Shown: positions 19,352 through 28,289 of the stretch, in pieces
Numbering within the stretch: the first letter of the stretch is position 1
How the letters are laid out: the number at the start of each line of letters is the position of its first letter
Assembly (NCBI RefSeq): GCF_018140925.1
Contig: NZ_CP073315.1
Coordinates: 558,001-622,000 of the forward strand
Length of the DNA: 64,000 nucleotides
Reading direction: 5' to 3'
Origin: Psychrobacillus sp. INOP01
GTDB lineage: Bacteria; Bacillota; Bacilli; Bacillales_A; Planococcaceae
The notes under the pieces: model-generated
The model's input: the letters and a program-made list of their open reading frames with translations, nothing else
What the model was told of the DNA's origin: nothing
Database searches by the model: none
Translations under genes and position numbers: made by a program

Positions 19352-20824
19352 CTACTTACTATTTTCTTTTTTCACTTTATCTTCGTAAAACACGCTAAAA
19401 TTAGGATCGACAATTCCTATATTTAAATATCTGGCTTTATAGTCTCTAAGTAGTTCGAAGAATTTTTTACTTAAGATCAATATAACTACTAAGTTAACGA
19501 AAGTGGGGATTGCAGTCGTTATATCTGCGAAATACCAAACTGCTTTTCCAGGCATATCATTCATTACAGCATAGATTACCATTAATGAACCAGGAATTGG
19601 ATATAGCCATTTGAACAGTGTTAGTATTTTGTACTTCAATGCAAGCTTCTTTTCATTATTAAATACATGTCTTAACAATATTTCATAATACGTGTACCAA
19701 CCTGTAGAAGTGGTTAACCCGAATAAGAAGATGGAGATTGTAATAATATATCTACCAAACTCTCCAATCCCAATTTCAAATGCAGACAATGTTAGCGCTG
19801 CACCGTCCAAACCTGAAGACCATACTCCTGTTATGATTATAGTAAATGCAGTAATAGAACATACGATAATCGTATCTGCGAATACCTCCATCGCTCCCCA
19901 CATTCCTTGCTTCACAGGATGGGCAGTCTTAGCAGTAGAATGGATCATTGGTGAAGTACCCCAACCAGCCTCATTACTATAAACTGCACGAGCAACCCCC
20001 ATACGAATTACCTGAGCAATTGCCGCTCCCGTAAACCCGCCTACTGCCGCCATTCCAGAAAAAGCACTATCAAAAATTAAAGAAAAGACAGGAATGATTT
20101 CAGTGTAATTTTTAAAAATGATAAAAAGGCCAGCAATCACATAGAACAAACACATAAACGGAACGAGCAAAGAGGCAATCTCACCAATCCGTTTGATGCC
20201 ACCGTAAATAATAATATAGATAATAGTTAAATATATAAATGAAGCAGGAATCATTCCAATATTAAACGTAGAGCTGACTGCTTCCGAAATCGTATAATTT
20301 TGAAGAGTGATAAAAAATGTAGTGAATATACCTAAGCCGAATAATATTGCAGGAACCTTCCAATACTTGAAATTCTTTTCCTCACCTAGACCTTTTTCCA
20401 TATAGTAAGTTGGTCCTCCATATGGATTGCCTTTTTCATCAGTATTGCGATAGTACACAGATAAGGTTACTTCCACCGTTTTTGTAATCATACCTAGTAG
20501 AGCAGTAATCCACATCCAAAAAACTGCTCCAGGTCCCCCAATAGCAATTGCAGTGGCAACACCACCAATATTCCCTACCCCAACACTTCCACCAATGGCA
20601 GTAGCCACAGCTTGAAATGGCGTTAATATTCCTTTTGTATTTTCAGTTTTATCTTTTTTACCAAAAACCTTTCCAAATGTTTCTTTAAAAATATGCGGTA
20701 AATAACTGAACTGAAAAAGTTTACTTCCAATTGTAAAATATATCCCGACAAAAAGAACAGTAAATATTAGCGGCAATCCCCATAACCAACCAACGATCGT
20801 TTCCAGTATTGCATCCAAAAGCAT
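19352..20824 (-). CDS. Sodium:alanine/glycine symporter, AgcS family
   Basis: 490 residues with about ten to eleven membrane segments. Family marks: AIGGSVGVGNIGGVATAIAI, GGPTYYMEKGL and the signature RGV-type loop MGVARAVYSNEAGWGTSP. It imports alanine or glycine with Na+. It starts 25 bp after the end of the amidohydrolase gene on the same strand, so the two may form a unit that takes up and processes an amide or peptide-derived substrate; this is inference. B. subtilis AlsT is a homologue; orthology cannot be settled from sequence alone. Confidence 0.9.
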   Translation of the reverse strand: MLLDAILETIVGWLWGLPLIFTVLFVGIYFTIGSKLFQFSYLPHIFKETFGKVFGKKDKTENTKGILTPFQAVATAIGGSVGVGNIGGVATAIAIGGPGAVFWMWITALLGMITKTVEVTLSVYYRNTDEKGNPYGGPTYYMEKGLGEEKNFKYWKVPAILFGLGIFTTFFITLQNYTISEAVSSTFNIGMIPASFIYLTIIYIIIYGGIKRIGEIASLLVPFMCLFYVIAGLFIIFKNYTEIIPVFSLIFDSAFSGMAAVGGFTGAAIAQVIRMGVARAVYSNEAGWGTSPMIHSTAKTAHPVKQGMWGAMEVFADTIIVCSITAFTIIITGVWSSGLDGAALTLSAFEIGIGEFGRYIITISIFLFGLTTSTGWYTYYEILLRHVFNNEKKLALKYKILTLFKWLYPIPGSLMVIYAVMNDMPGKAVWYFADITTAIPTFVNLVVILILSKKFFELLRDYKARYLNIGIVDPNFSVFYEDKVKKENSK

Positions 20825-20848
20825 AGCCCCTCTCTGATTTTTGTGCTC

Positions 20849-22444
20849 TTATCTTTGATACCTTATTTCTCCTCCAATTACGGTCATTTCCGTTTCGGTT
20901 GTCAATAATTCATCAGGATCTTCCATTAAGAAAGGGTCTTTTGATAGAATCGTCATATCTCCGAACTTACCCCGTTCTAATGATCCTTTCAAGTTCTCTT
21001 CATTGGTAGCGTAGGCACCCCCCACTGTGAATAAACGAATAGCTTCATACATTGATAATTTTTCTTGCTCATTATATCCATAATGGCTTTCTCCAGCCTT
21101 CTTTCTAGTAATAGCCGCATGAATACCTAATAAAGGATTTAAAGGTTCAATTGGAGCATCAGAGCTTCCAGCACTTATTACACCTTTATCTAGGAGACTT
21201 TTAAAAGGATACGCGAACCTCGCTCTTTGTTTTCCGAGTCTATCCTCAATCCAAGGATAATCACTTGAAACAAATTTAGGCTGCAGATCCACCATTCGAT
21301 GAGGACTGCTTAATCTTTGGATTAATTGTTCATTCAATATAGAAACATGAATGAGCCTATCACGATATTTGGACGGTTTAAATTGATCTAAAATATCAAG
21401 GACATCAGTAAGGGCCTGATCCCCAATCGTATGTATTGCTACAGGCATACTTTGCAGCCTAATGTCACGTATTATTTGAAATAAAACCTCATTATCGTAC
21501 ATCGCATTTCCAACATTATCTGGATCATCAAGATATGGCTCTGATAGATGAGCTGTCCTACCACCTAATGCTCCATCAGCAAATAATTTTATCGCTCCTA
21601 TCATAACCTTGTCATTACCATACCCTGTGCTCATACCAAAGGTCTTCATTTCCTCTAAATAATCATAATCTATTAATAGATTACTACGAGGTCCAATTCC
21701 ATCTTGATTGATAAGTTCATCAAATAATCTATATGTTTGACGCGCGCCTCCAAGGTAATTTGGGTCATTAGTGTGAATACTCGTTAACCCTAAACGAATA
21801 GCTTGTTGCAAGCCCGCTTGTAAAGCACTCTTTAATTGCTCATAGCTTTTTTCTGGAATATGTTTGGAAATTACTGTTGATGCAGTTTCCAACAATAATC
21901 CATTAGGTTTGTTCGTAATAGAATCTAATACGATCGTACCGCCGTAGGGAATATTCATATCTGGATGATAGCCACATATTTTCAGAGCTTTGCTATTGAC
22001 CAAAAACGCATGTCCACAAATACGAGGTAAAAAAAGCGGCGTATTCAACGAAACCTTGTCTAATTCTTCAATAGTTGGAATCCTCTTATCTGGAAATACA
22101 TTTTCATCCCAACCCCTTCCTAAAATCCACTCACCAGGTTTTATATTAACTACCCATTTCTCGATGGAATTTAGTAATTCATCTGTAGATTTTACTTTAG
22201 TGAGATCCAGTTCCTTAGAGTTGATACCGACGCTTGAAATATGTAAATGACTATCTATTAAGCCTGGCAAAACAGTCCTACCTTCTAAATCGATAATTTC
22301 GGCTCCATTTCTTCCCCATTGAAGTAGAATTTCTTCATTCGTCCCCATATCCACGATTCGTTCATTAAGCGTAAAGATCGATTGCACTATAGGTTCTTTC
22401 GGATTCATCGTGTATATCTGACCATTTATAAAAATAGTTTTCAC
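20849..22444 (-). CDS. YtcJ-like metal-dependent amidohydrolase
   Basis: 531 residues, GTG start at 22444 with AAGGAGG 7 nt upstream. Amidohydro_3 family (PF07969): N-terminal composite domain MKTIFINGQIYTMNPKEP, metal site DLEGRTVLPGLIDSHLH, then IHTIGDQAL (metal histidine) and AGSSDAPIEPLNPL with the catalytic aspartate. The substrate is unknown; relatives act on N-acyl or formamide-type compounds. Upstream of the AgcS symporter with which it is probably cotranscribed. An imperfect PerR-like AT sequence in its leader was not accepted as a site. Confidence 0.88.
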   Translation of the reverse strand: MKTIFINGQIYTMNPKEPIVQSIFTLNERIVDMGTNEEILLQWGRNGAEIIDLEGRTVLPGLIDSHLHISSVGINSKELDLTKVKSTDELLNSIEKWVVNIKPGEWILGRGWDENVFPDKRIPTIEELDKVSLNTPLFLPRICGHAFLVNSKALKICGYHPDMNIPYGGTIVLDSITNKPNGLLLETASTVISKHIPEKSYEQLKSALQAGLQQAIRLGLTSIHTNDPNYLGGARQTYRLFDELINQDGIGPRSNLLIDYDYLEEMKTFGMSTGYGNDKVMIGAIKLFADGALGGRTAHLSEPYLDDPDNVGNAMYDNEVLFQIIRDIRLQSMPVAIHTIGDQALTDVLDILDQFKPSKYRDRLIHVSILNEQLIQRLSSPHRMVDLQPKFVSSDYPWIEDRLGKQRARFAYPFKSLLDKGVISAGSSDAPIEPLNPLLGIHAAITRKKAGESHYGYNEQEKLSMYEAIRLFTVGGAYATNEENLKGSLERGKFGDMTILSKDPFLMEDPDELLTTETEMTVIGGEIRYQR

Positions 22445-22890
22445 ATTCTTCCCTCCTTTTATTTATATTTATTATAAAGTAATCTCTCCATAATTCTAGT
22501 TAAATATTTAGATATTTTACAATATTCCGTCTTTTTAAATTATATGTAATCCTGTAAAAATGTAGAACAGTTCTATATGTGCCACAAATCGGCGGAACTT
22601 CGGTTAGTCGGCATAATACTACTCGAAACTTTAAGTTGGTAAGATACACTTGTAGCATCTTAAATGTAAATGTTAGAAAATCTGGAGATGAGTCCGACCT
22701 CCTTATCAAAATTCACTTTAACCAAACATTGTGCACTTAGAATATAATGGTTATCTAAATAATTAAATATCTTCCATCAAGCTGGTTTTGGTGATAAGAT
22801 AAGAATGTAGGTAGTTCGGTCTAATAACATAAAATGAACGGATCCCTGAATTACATCAAAAATAACCATATATCCCTTAGGGGTGCACTG
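22445..22890. other. Gene-free gap before tRNA-Arg
   Basis: 446 bp. An AT-rich start contains probable promoter elements for the amidohydrolase gene (TATAAT on the minus strand at 22472-22477). A short GC-rich patch (22575-22612) has no copy elsewhere in the window that I can see. No gene is supported. Confidence 0.5.
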
Positions 22891-22964
<74 letters not shown>

Positions 22965-22978
22965 TACACAAACTTATA

Positions 22979-23020
22979 AAGGCTATACAAGTTGAATCAC
23001 TGACTTGTGTAGCCTTTTTT
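22979..23020 (+). terminator. Terminator of tRNA-Arg copy 1
   Basis: AAGGCTATACAAGT / ACTTGTGTAGCCTTTTTT, 15 bp after the tRNA. Confidence 0.92.
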
Positions 23021-23185
23021 GTGTTATTAAATGTTAGCGCAACCTGGTTCAAAGAGTTTTTGAAGGCTAGTACAAAGCGTAAAGTTGCATTCTGAATTAA
23101 GAATCCTAAACACTTTATATCGAAAAATTATTAGCCTAACATCTAGAAACAACCCTTCTCCTAGTTTGAACTTTAAATAAGAGCA

Positions 23186-23226
23186 TTAGAAAAAAAGGAA
23201 GTCCAAAATAGGACTTCTTTTTCTAA
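23186..23226 (-). terminator. Terminator of the EVE-HNH gene
   Basis: Minus strand GAAGTCC TATTTT GGACTTC followed by CTTTTTTT, inside a longer AT stem ATTAGAAAAA / TTTTTCTAAT. It overlaps the stop codon region. Confidence 0.85.
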
Positions 23227-24140
23227 TGAAATATATTCTTTTTATGCCACTTGAAATACGGTTTATTCTCTTCATATCGAGCAATCTTCTTTTTTTGATA
23301 GATATTGTAAATTAAATAATCATCCTCTGGAATAGAAGCAGAAATATGTAATCTTCCTTGTCCATCAAATGCAATATAACCTTTATTATATAAAGCATCA
23401 TGATTACAGCAAAGGAGTATACCGTTATAAGGATCTATCCTTTCATTATGCGTACTATCTTTCCAAGGTTTAGAGTGACTTGCTTGAAGTAAATCTGGTA
23501 ATACAATATCGCACAAAGCACATTTATTTTCCCACAATGGCAATAAGTCTTCCCTAAACTTTTTTTGGCCTTTACGTATCTTTAATTTTACTTCAGATTC
23601 CATTTCAGCAATCATTGGAATAATGGTGTTACGCTCCGTACGGCGTACTGTACCAATTGCTAATTCAAGCTGCTCCACATCTACTCGGTAGATGTTCAGA
23701 TCACTTATAAGTTCTAATAATTTTATGACAAGTTGTTCATTACAAGGATATAAATAACCTGAATTTCCATTTCCATCCTGTTGAAATGGTGAATACTTTA
23801 TTGGAAGCAGTGTTAAAATCTCATTGAAGTTTAAATGGACATTTAAAGGCTCTTCTAATTCATGATATTCTAGCTCTACTGAATATCCATTATCAGACGA
23901 GTACTTATGACTTTCCATACTTAAAGTCTTAGATATTACCTGACATCCAGTTTTAGCAACACTAATCGCAACAATATTTCCTTTGACATAATGAAAGATA
24001 CGGTCTCCTTCATTTACTTCCTTCATTCTTAGCCATGAATGGGGTACTTGTCCTCCACTGTCTTTTTGTGGAGACCTAATAATACCTAATTCTCTTTCTT
24101 CCTGATATGTTTCTCCTTGCATAACAATGAAGCTTTTCAT
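23223..24140 (-). CDS. EVE/PUA-like domain fused to HNH endonuclease (putative modification-dependent nuclease)
   Basis: 305 residues, ATG at 24140 behind GGGAGTG. N-terminal domain (about 1-135) has EVE/PUA-like features: PHSWLRMKEVNEGDRIFHYV (residues 33-52) then GNIVAISVAKTG, as in readers of modified bases. The C-terminal HNH domain (PF13391-like) has zinc cysteines C197 and C200 (CALC), active-site ASHSKPW (210-216), and NGILLCCNHDALYNKGYI with H237. Together this is the architecture of type IV restriction enzymes that cut modified DNA, so defence is likely; specificity is unknown. It has its own terminator and stands alone between two inverted tRNA-Arg genes, which suggests horizontal acquisition. 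Confidence 0.82.
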   Translation of the reverse strand: MKSFIVMQGETYQEERELGIIRSPQKDSGGQVPHSWLRMKEVNEGDRIFHYVKGNIVAISVAKTGCQVISKTLSMESHKYSSDNGYSVELEYHELEEPLNVHLNFNEILTLLPIKYSPFQQDGNGNSGYLYPCNEQLVIKLLELISDLNIYRVDVEQLELAIGTVRRTERNTIIPMIAEMESEVKLKIRKGQKKFREDLLPLWENKCALCDIVLPDLLQASHSKPWKDSTHNERIDPYNGILLCCNHDALYNKGYIAFDGQGRLHISASIPEDDYLIYNIYQKKKIARYEENKPYFKWHKKNIFH

Positions 24141-24463
24141 TTATAGAACACTCCCTAAATTACAGTTCAATTCAAATACCTCAAAAACCTAATACTATTC
24201 GTAATTTACATTATTTCCGTAACTATAATACCTTCACTTTAATATAACAACATTACAATAGATTCTTAACCCAATTATAGCATTTCAGCTATGATTGAGT
24301 TACGTATTGAAAAATGGTACCTATTCGCTCTGCAATTACCTTAATATTATCTTAAACATAGTATACTTCAAACAAGCTCAGTTTACTTTGTCATAAAAAA
24401 ATCCCCCATTCAATAGAATCGGAAGATAGTTTCGTGTCTGACTTTGCATAAAATGATAGGGAT
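24141..24463. other. Gene-free gap between EVE-HNH gene and tRNA-Arg copy 2 terminator
   Basis: AT-rich, no supported ORF. It should hold the promoter of the EVE-HNH gene. No repeat of families R1-R4 is recognised. Confidence 0.4.
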
Positions 24464-24509
24464 AAAAAAAGGGACTAAGTCTCGGACCGAAGTCCTGACT
24501 TAATCCCTG
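24464..24509 (-). terminator. Terminator of tRNA-Arg copy 2
   Basis: Minus strand GGGATTAAGTC ... GACTTAGTCCC followed by TTTTTTT, about 50 bp after the tRNA. The inner part GGACTTCGGTCC is also a stem. Confidence 0.9.
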
Positions 24510-24557
24510 TCTAATCACAAACTCTTATTTACCAAGAGTTCATAGCCTTTAATATTA

Positions 24558-24631
<74 letters not shown>

Positions 24632-24715
24632 AAGTACTCCCCCACCTAAACTGATAGGAAAGACAAGATTTATTATATAATGATAATGAAGTTAAGTCAA
24701 CACTATTTCAAAAAA

Positions 24716-25213
24716 TTATAAAGTTACTTTTTCAAGTAGTATATGTTCATCTGAATAAAACAGAACTGTCCAAGAATCCTCGTTTTTTTCAGCTATTGCG
24801 TAGCTTTTTTCTTTACGTCCACGAGGTTGCTGAAGACTGCCAGGATTGATAAATAAAATACCTTCCTGCATTTCTGCTCCAATTAAATGCGAATGACCAA
24901 AACAAACTACTGAGGCTTGTACTTCCTTTGCTCGATAAAAAAGAGGCATTAAAGTCGATTTTACATTGTATTTATGACCATGAACTACAAGTACTTTGGC
25001 ATCTTGGACAGAAAATAACTCCTCTAGAGGAAATCGATCATCTATATCGCAATTTCCACGAACAACATGAATAGGAGTATCAACAAAGTAACTTGCATTT
25101 AACTCACTATCCCCACAATGAATAATCGCATCCACTTCCTGTTGGTGTTGCTCAATGACTTTTTCCATTATGTTAGTTGCACTATGTGTATCACTCATTA
25201 TTAATAGCTTCAT
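24716..25213 (-). CDS. YfcE/MJ0936-type metallophosphoesterase (YsnB)
   Basis: 165 residues from the ATG at 25213 (MKLLIMSDTHS), with AGGTGA upstream; an in-frame GTG at 25222 abuts the rdgB stop and is the alternative start. Calcineurin-like fold: SDTH (metal), IIHCGDSE, VRGNCD, VVHGHKYN, CFGHSHLIG and NPGS. It is the counterpart of B. subtilis ysnB, which also follows ysnA. The physiological substrate is unknown; relatives hydrolyse phosphodiesters. Cotranscribed with rdgB. Confidence 0.92.
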   Translation of the reverse strand: MKLLIMSDTHSATNIMEKVIEQHQQEVDAIIHCGDSELNASYFVDTPIHVVRGNCDIDDRFPLEELFSVQDAKVLVVHGHKYNVKSTLMPLFYRAKEVQASVVCFGHSHLIGAEMQEGILFINPGSLQQPRGRKEKSYAIAEKNEDSWTVLFYSDEHILLEKVTL

Positions 25214-25222
25214 TTCCCTCAC

Positions 25223-25825
25223 CTATCCTTCAGAAATTATTTCTTTCAGACCCAATGAAAGTTTTTTTATCGCATTGCCTCGATGAGAAATAGCTCCCTT
25301 TTGCTCCGCTGTTAGTTCAGCCATCATTTTTTGTTGGGAGGGAACATAAAAGATTGGGTCATATCCAAATCCATTCGTCCCTTTTCTTTCGGTCCCAATT
25401 ATTCCCTCACATGTTCCTCTGACAGTGAAAGGTTCTTTGTTTGGGGATGCAACGGCAATAGCACATACAAACCGCGCCGTTTTTTCTGATTCTTTGATAC
25501 CTTCTAGCTCTTTAAGCACTTTATCGATATTTGCTTCATCACTTTTCTCTTCGCCTGCATAACGGGCAGAATAGATACCTGGACGCCCATCAAGTACGTC
25601 AATCTCTAAACCACTATCATCTGCAATAACCATCGTTTGTAAGTGGTTTGCTAAGGAAGTAGCTTTTAATAATGCATTTTCTTCAAAGGTCGCGCCTGTT
25701 TCCTCTATATCCATTTCTTCCGCCACATCATGTAGCGTTTTAACTTCATATCCAAGTGGGTTAAACAAAGCCTCAAAGTCTTTGGCTTTCCCTATATTTT
25801 TAGTAGCAATAATAATCTGTTTCAA
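25223..25825 (-). CDS. rdgB: dITP/XTP pyrophosphatase (RdgB/HAM1 family, YsnA)
   Basis: 200 residues. N-terminal substrate loop ATKNIGKAKDF, catalytic DDSGLEIDVLDGRPGIYSAR (about residues 69-88), and C-terminal GTNGFGYDPIFYVP and SHRGNA. It removes non-canonical purine nucleotides such as ITP, dITP and XTP from the pool. Upstream of the phosphodiesterase gene. In B. subtilis rph and gerM precede it; here the next gene upstream is murI, behind a terminator. Confidence 0.95.
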   Translation of the reverse strand: MKQIIIATKNIGKAKDFEALFNPLGYEVKTLHDVAEEMDIEETGATFEENALLKATSLANHLQTMVIADDSGLEIDVLDGRPGIYSARYAGEEKSDEANIDKVLKELEGIKESEKTARFVCAIAVASPNKEPFTVRGTCEGIIGTERKGTNGFGYDPIFYVPSQQKMMAELTAEQKGAISHRGNAIKKLSLGLKEIISEG

Positions 25826-25915
25826 TGATATCTCGTCCTTTTTCTCTAATTTTAAAAGCCAACTTACCTAAGGGTGTACATTAGGTGTATTAACAATACC
25901 CTGCAAGCAAAAGAA

Positions 25916-25952
25916 GACCCCGCTATTCGAGGATTCTCAAGCTAACAGGGTC
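25916..25952 (-). terminator. Terminator of the murI unit
   Basis: Minus strand GACCCTGTTAGC ... TAGCGGGGTC then TTCTTTT. The stem begins at the murI stop codon. Confidence 0.8.
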
Positions 25953-26748
25953 ATTTGAATGAAATTGTTCGAACATCTGCACTCTGTATTTCCAACCATT
26001 TCTCTACGATCGTTTTAAATATTGGCACAGAGCCTGTCGTATAAAATATTGGTGTTTCTTTCTGTTTAATTGGATTACTAAGTTCATGGTAATTTAGATA
26101 CTCTTTTACATCATGAGCAGTTTCTTCCGCAGAAGAAAGGACATTTACATGATTCCCAACTGCCTCTTCAATATGCTTTTGCAAAAGTGGATAATGCGTA
26201 CAACCTAAAATGACGGTATCAAATTGCTCTTTCTTTAGTGGCGTTAATGTTTCCATTACCATATTTCGAGCAAATTCACCTTCGTATTCATTACTTTCTA
26301 CAAGTGGTACAAATGTGGGGCATGCCAGTGGAATCACTTTACTAGACGTATTTAAAGAAGCAATGGCTTCCTCATACGCACCACTTTTGATAGTACCGCT
26401 TGTACCTAGCACTACTATTTCACTGCTTTTTGTTGCTTTAATCGCCGCTCTAGCACCAGGGAAAATTACACCAATAACAGGAAAAGGCATCTTATTACTT
26501 AAAGAATTGAGTGCTACTGCAGTTGCAGTATTGCACGCAATTACTAGCATTTTGATATTCATTTTTGCTAAAGCATTAGCCATTTGCCAGGTAAATTTTC
26601 GTACCTCTTCGCTTGTTCTAGGACCATACGGGCATCTGGCTGTATCACCAATATAAATTATTTTTTCATTCGGTAGTAATTGCATAATTTCTTTCGCAAC
26701 TGTTAACCCACCAACTCCAGAGTCTATAACACCAATTGGGGCTTTCAC
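25951..26748 (-). CDS. murI: Glutamate racemase
   Basis: 265 residues. Substrate loop GVIDSGVGGLTVAKEI, first catalytic cysteine in VIACNTATAVAL (about residue 73) and second in VILGCTHYPLL. It makes D-glutamate for peptidoglycan. The B. subtilis orthologue in this position is racE. It starts 9 bp after the marR stop, so transcription is from the MarR gene or further up. Confidence 0.96.
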   Translation of the reverse strand: MKAPIGVIDSGVGGLTVAKEIMQLLPNEKIIYIGDTARCPYGPRTSEEVRKFTWQMANALAKMNIKMLVIACNTATAVALNSLSNKMPFPVIGVIFPGARAAIKATKSSEIVVLGTSGTIKSGAYEEAIASLNTSSKVIPLACPTFVPLVESNEYEGEFARNMVMETLTPLKKEQFDTVILGCTHYPLLQKHIEEAVGNHVNVLSSAEETAHDVKEYLNYHELSNPIKQKETPIFYTTGSVPIFKTIVEKWLEIQSADVRTISFK

Positions 26749-26757
26749 GTCAATTCC

Positions 26758-27213
26758 TCAGTTCTTCATCTCTTGATGTAATTTTTCTAATAATATGGAT
26801 AAATTTGCAACTTCAGCTTGATCAAATTGTTGAAGTACATCCTCTAAATACTGTTGTCGTTTATCTATAACTTCTTCTATAATTCGTGCGCCCTCTTCTA
26901 ACAAATGTATACGAACAACACGACGGTCTTGTTCATCCCTTATACGCTTTACAAGGTCACTTTTTTCCATACGATCAATTAAGTCCGTAGTTGTACTAAA
27001 AGCTAAATACATTTTATTGGATAAATCTCCGATAGTCATATCACCAAGCTCGAGTAGCCATTGAAGTGCTACAAACTGTGGAGGCGTAATAGTGTAGGCA
27101 CTTAAAATCTGTCGACCCTTTTGTTTAATGATTCCAGATATATGTCGAAGCTCTTTTTCTAAAAAAGCAACTTGGTCCTGATCTAATATTGTCTTATTTA
27201 TATCCTCTGCCAT
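26758..27213 (-). CDS. MarR-family transcriptional regulator (YsmB)
   Basis: 151 residues. Winged helix-turn-helix at about residues 50-110: LGDMTIGDLSNKMYLAFSTTTDLIDRMEKSDLVKRIRDEQDRRVVRIHL, followed by a C-terminal dimer helix. It sits between gerE and murI as ysmB does in B. subtilis. The regulated genes are unknown. No obvious operator was identified in the 77-bp gap to gerE. Confidence 0.92.
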   Translation of the reverse strand: MAEDINKTILDQDQVAFLEKELRHISGIIKQKGRQILSAYTITPPQFVALQWLLELGDMTIGDLSNKMYLAFSTTTDLIDRMEKSDLVKRIRDEQDRRVVRIHLLEEGARIIEEVIDKRQQYLEDVLQQFDQAEVANLSILLEKLHQEMKN

Positions 27214-27290
27214 CTATTCCTTCACTCCTCAAAACAATAACCTTCTTCTATTATTGTGACGTGTTATGAGGAAAATGGCAAGGATTCATA

Positions 27291-27521
27291 TCAATTCAAC
27301 GATAGTTCACCTAATCGTAATAATTCTACAATCGCTTGAGACCTACCCGAAACTCCTAGTTTTTGTATTGTATTTGAAATATGGTTTCTAACTGTTTTCT
27401 CGCTTATCGATAACAAAGCTGAAATTTCTTTCGTAGAATTATCTTCTACTAATAATTGAAAAATTTGACGTTCCCTACTTGTCAAAATCGAACGATGCTG
27501 ATTATTGTCGTACAATGCCAT
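27291..27521 (-). CDS. gerE: Spore germination/coat regulator GerE
   Basis: 76 residues, a free-standing LuxR-type helix-turn-helix: LTSRERQIFQLLVEDNSTKE, ISALLSISEKTVRNHISNTI, QKLGVSGRSQAIVELLRLGE. It is very close to B. subtilis GerE, the last-acting mother-cell regulator of coat genes with sigma-K. Its presence shows that the organism makes spores. Flanked by ysmA and ysmB homologues as in B. subtilis. Confidence 0.96.
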   Translation of the reverse strand: MALYDNNQHRSILTSRERQIFQLLVEDNSTKEISALLSISEKTVRNHISNTIQKLGVSGRSQAIVELLRLGELSLN

Positions 27522-27576
27522 AGCCCCCTATCCACTCTCCTACTAACGTATGTAGCACGGGGATGGTAGGTGACGG

Positions 27577-28029
27577 CTAGTTAATACTCTTTTGAAAAAC
27601 TTCTCGTTCTTCTTTAGACCATTTTGCAGCACGACCAGTATTCTTATCAATTTGAACAATGGATCCACGTCCAGTAAAGACAATTTCACTTTTTTCGTTC
27701 TTCGCCATGTAATGTATATCCACAGAGGAAGAACCAACGGAATTTGCTTTCACATAGATGTGGAGCAACTCATCAAAGAATACTTGTTTTACATAATCAC
27801 ATTGCAAATCAGCGACTACCGGAATTTTTTCTCCCTTTGGATTTAACCAGTCATTCATGAGTTGAATATGCTTAAAGTATTCAATTCGCGCATACTCAAA
27901 ATAAGCAAATGTAACTGTATTATTCAAATGTCCATACATATCCGTTTCTGAAAAACGTACACTAACCTCTGAATAAAAACGGAAGTCCTGCTCCCATGAC
28001 GCACTATCTTCTATGTATTTAGCTTTCAT
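27577..28029 (-). CDS. Acyl-CoA thioesterase, 4HBT hot-dog fold (YsmA)
   Basis: 150 residues. Active-site motif of the 4-hydroxybenzoyl-CoA thioesterase type: RFSETDMYGHLNNTVTFAYFEYARIEYF (about residues 25-52), with the catalytic aspartate in TDMYGHLNN. It hydrolyses acyl-CoA thioesters; chain-length preference is unknown. Located between sdhB and gerE as ysmA is in B. subtilis. A near-perfect FadR operator overlaps its start region, which points to control by acyl-CoA. Confidence 0.9.
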   Translation of the reverse strand: MKAKYIEDSASWEQDFRFYSEVSVRFSETDMYGHLNNTVTFAYFEYARIEYFKHIQLMNDWLNPKGEKIPVVADLQCDYVKQVFFDELLHIYVKANSVGSSSVDIHYMAKNEKSEIVFTGRGSIVQIDKNTGRAAKWSKEEREVFQKSIN

Positions 28030-28049
28030 AAATTACACTCCCTTTAAAA

Positions 28050-28072
28050 TGAATGAATATTCATTTATTGTA
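28050..28072 (-). promoter_or_regulatory. FadR-type operator and -10 of the thioesterase gene
   Basis: TGAATGAATATTCATTTA (28050-28067) matches the B. subtilis FadR consensus TGAATGAMTANTCATTCA closely. On the minus strand a -10 TACAAT (28067-28072) directly precedes it, so the operator covers the transcription start, 20 bp before the ATG. The same dyad occurs before fadR in this window. Confidence 0.75.
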
Positions 28073-28082
28073 ACAGAGAAAG

Positions 28083-28124
28083 AAAAAATCTGCATAGAAT
28101 AATAATATTCTACACAGATTTTCT
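28083..28124 (-). terminator. Terminator of the sdhCAB operon
   Basis: Minus strand AAAATCTGTGTAGAATA / TATTCTATGCAGATTTTTT. It lies 165 bp after the sdhB stop; an R4 repeat fills the space. Confidence 0.88.
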
Positions 28125-28136
28125 TATAGCATCAAT

Positions 28137-28288
28137 TGTCTAGCTTCAGCGCCTTGCTCCTGCGCAAAGCTCGTCGCAGAAAAACGTTGCCCCTCGAGGT
28201 TAAATGCGAATCTTTTCCGTCCAAACAAGTTGGACTGCAAATCTTCCCATTTACTTGTCGGGGCATACATAGGCGCTTACGCATTTCT
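28137..28288. repeat. Repeat family R4, copy in the sdhB 3' region
   Basis: Plus strand: TGTCTAGCTTCAGCGC, CTGCGCAAAGCTCGTCGCAG, then a centre including GTCCAAACAAGTTGGAC, then ACTTGTCGGGGCATACATAG and GCGCTTACGC. The outer blocks match 18111-18279. This resembles a GC-rich repeat class widespread in Bacillaceae intergenic regions (recollection, not checked). It is transcribed with sdhB. Confidence 0.75.
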
Positions 28289-28289
28289 A

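Noticed and set aside
22463-22477. PerR-box-like TTATATTTATTATAA in the amidohydrolase leader
   Set aside because: The region is nearly pure AT, the match includes the likely -10, and no biological link to peroxide is known.
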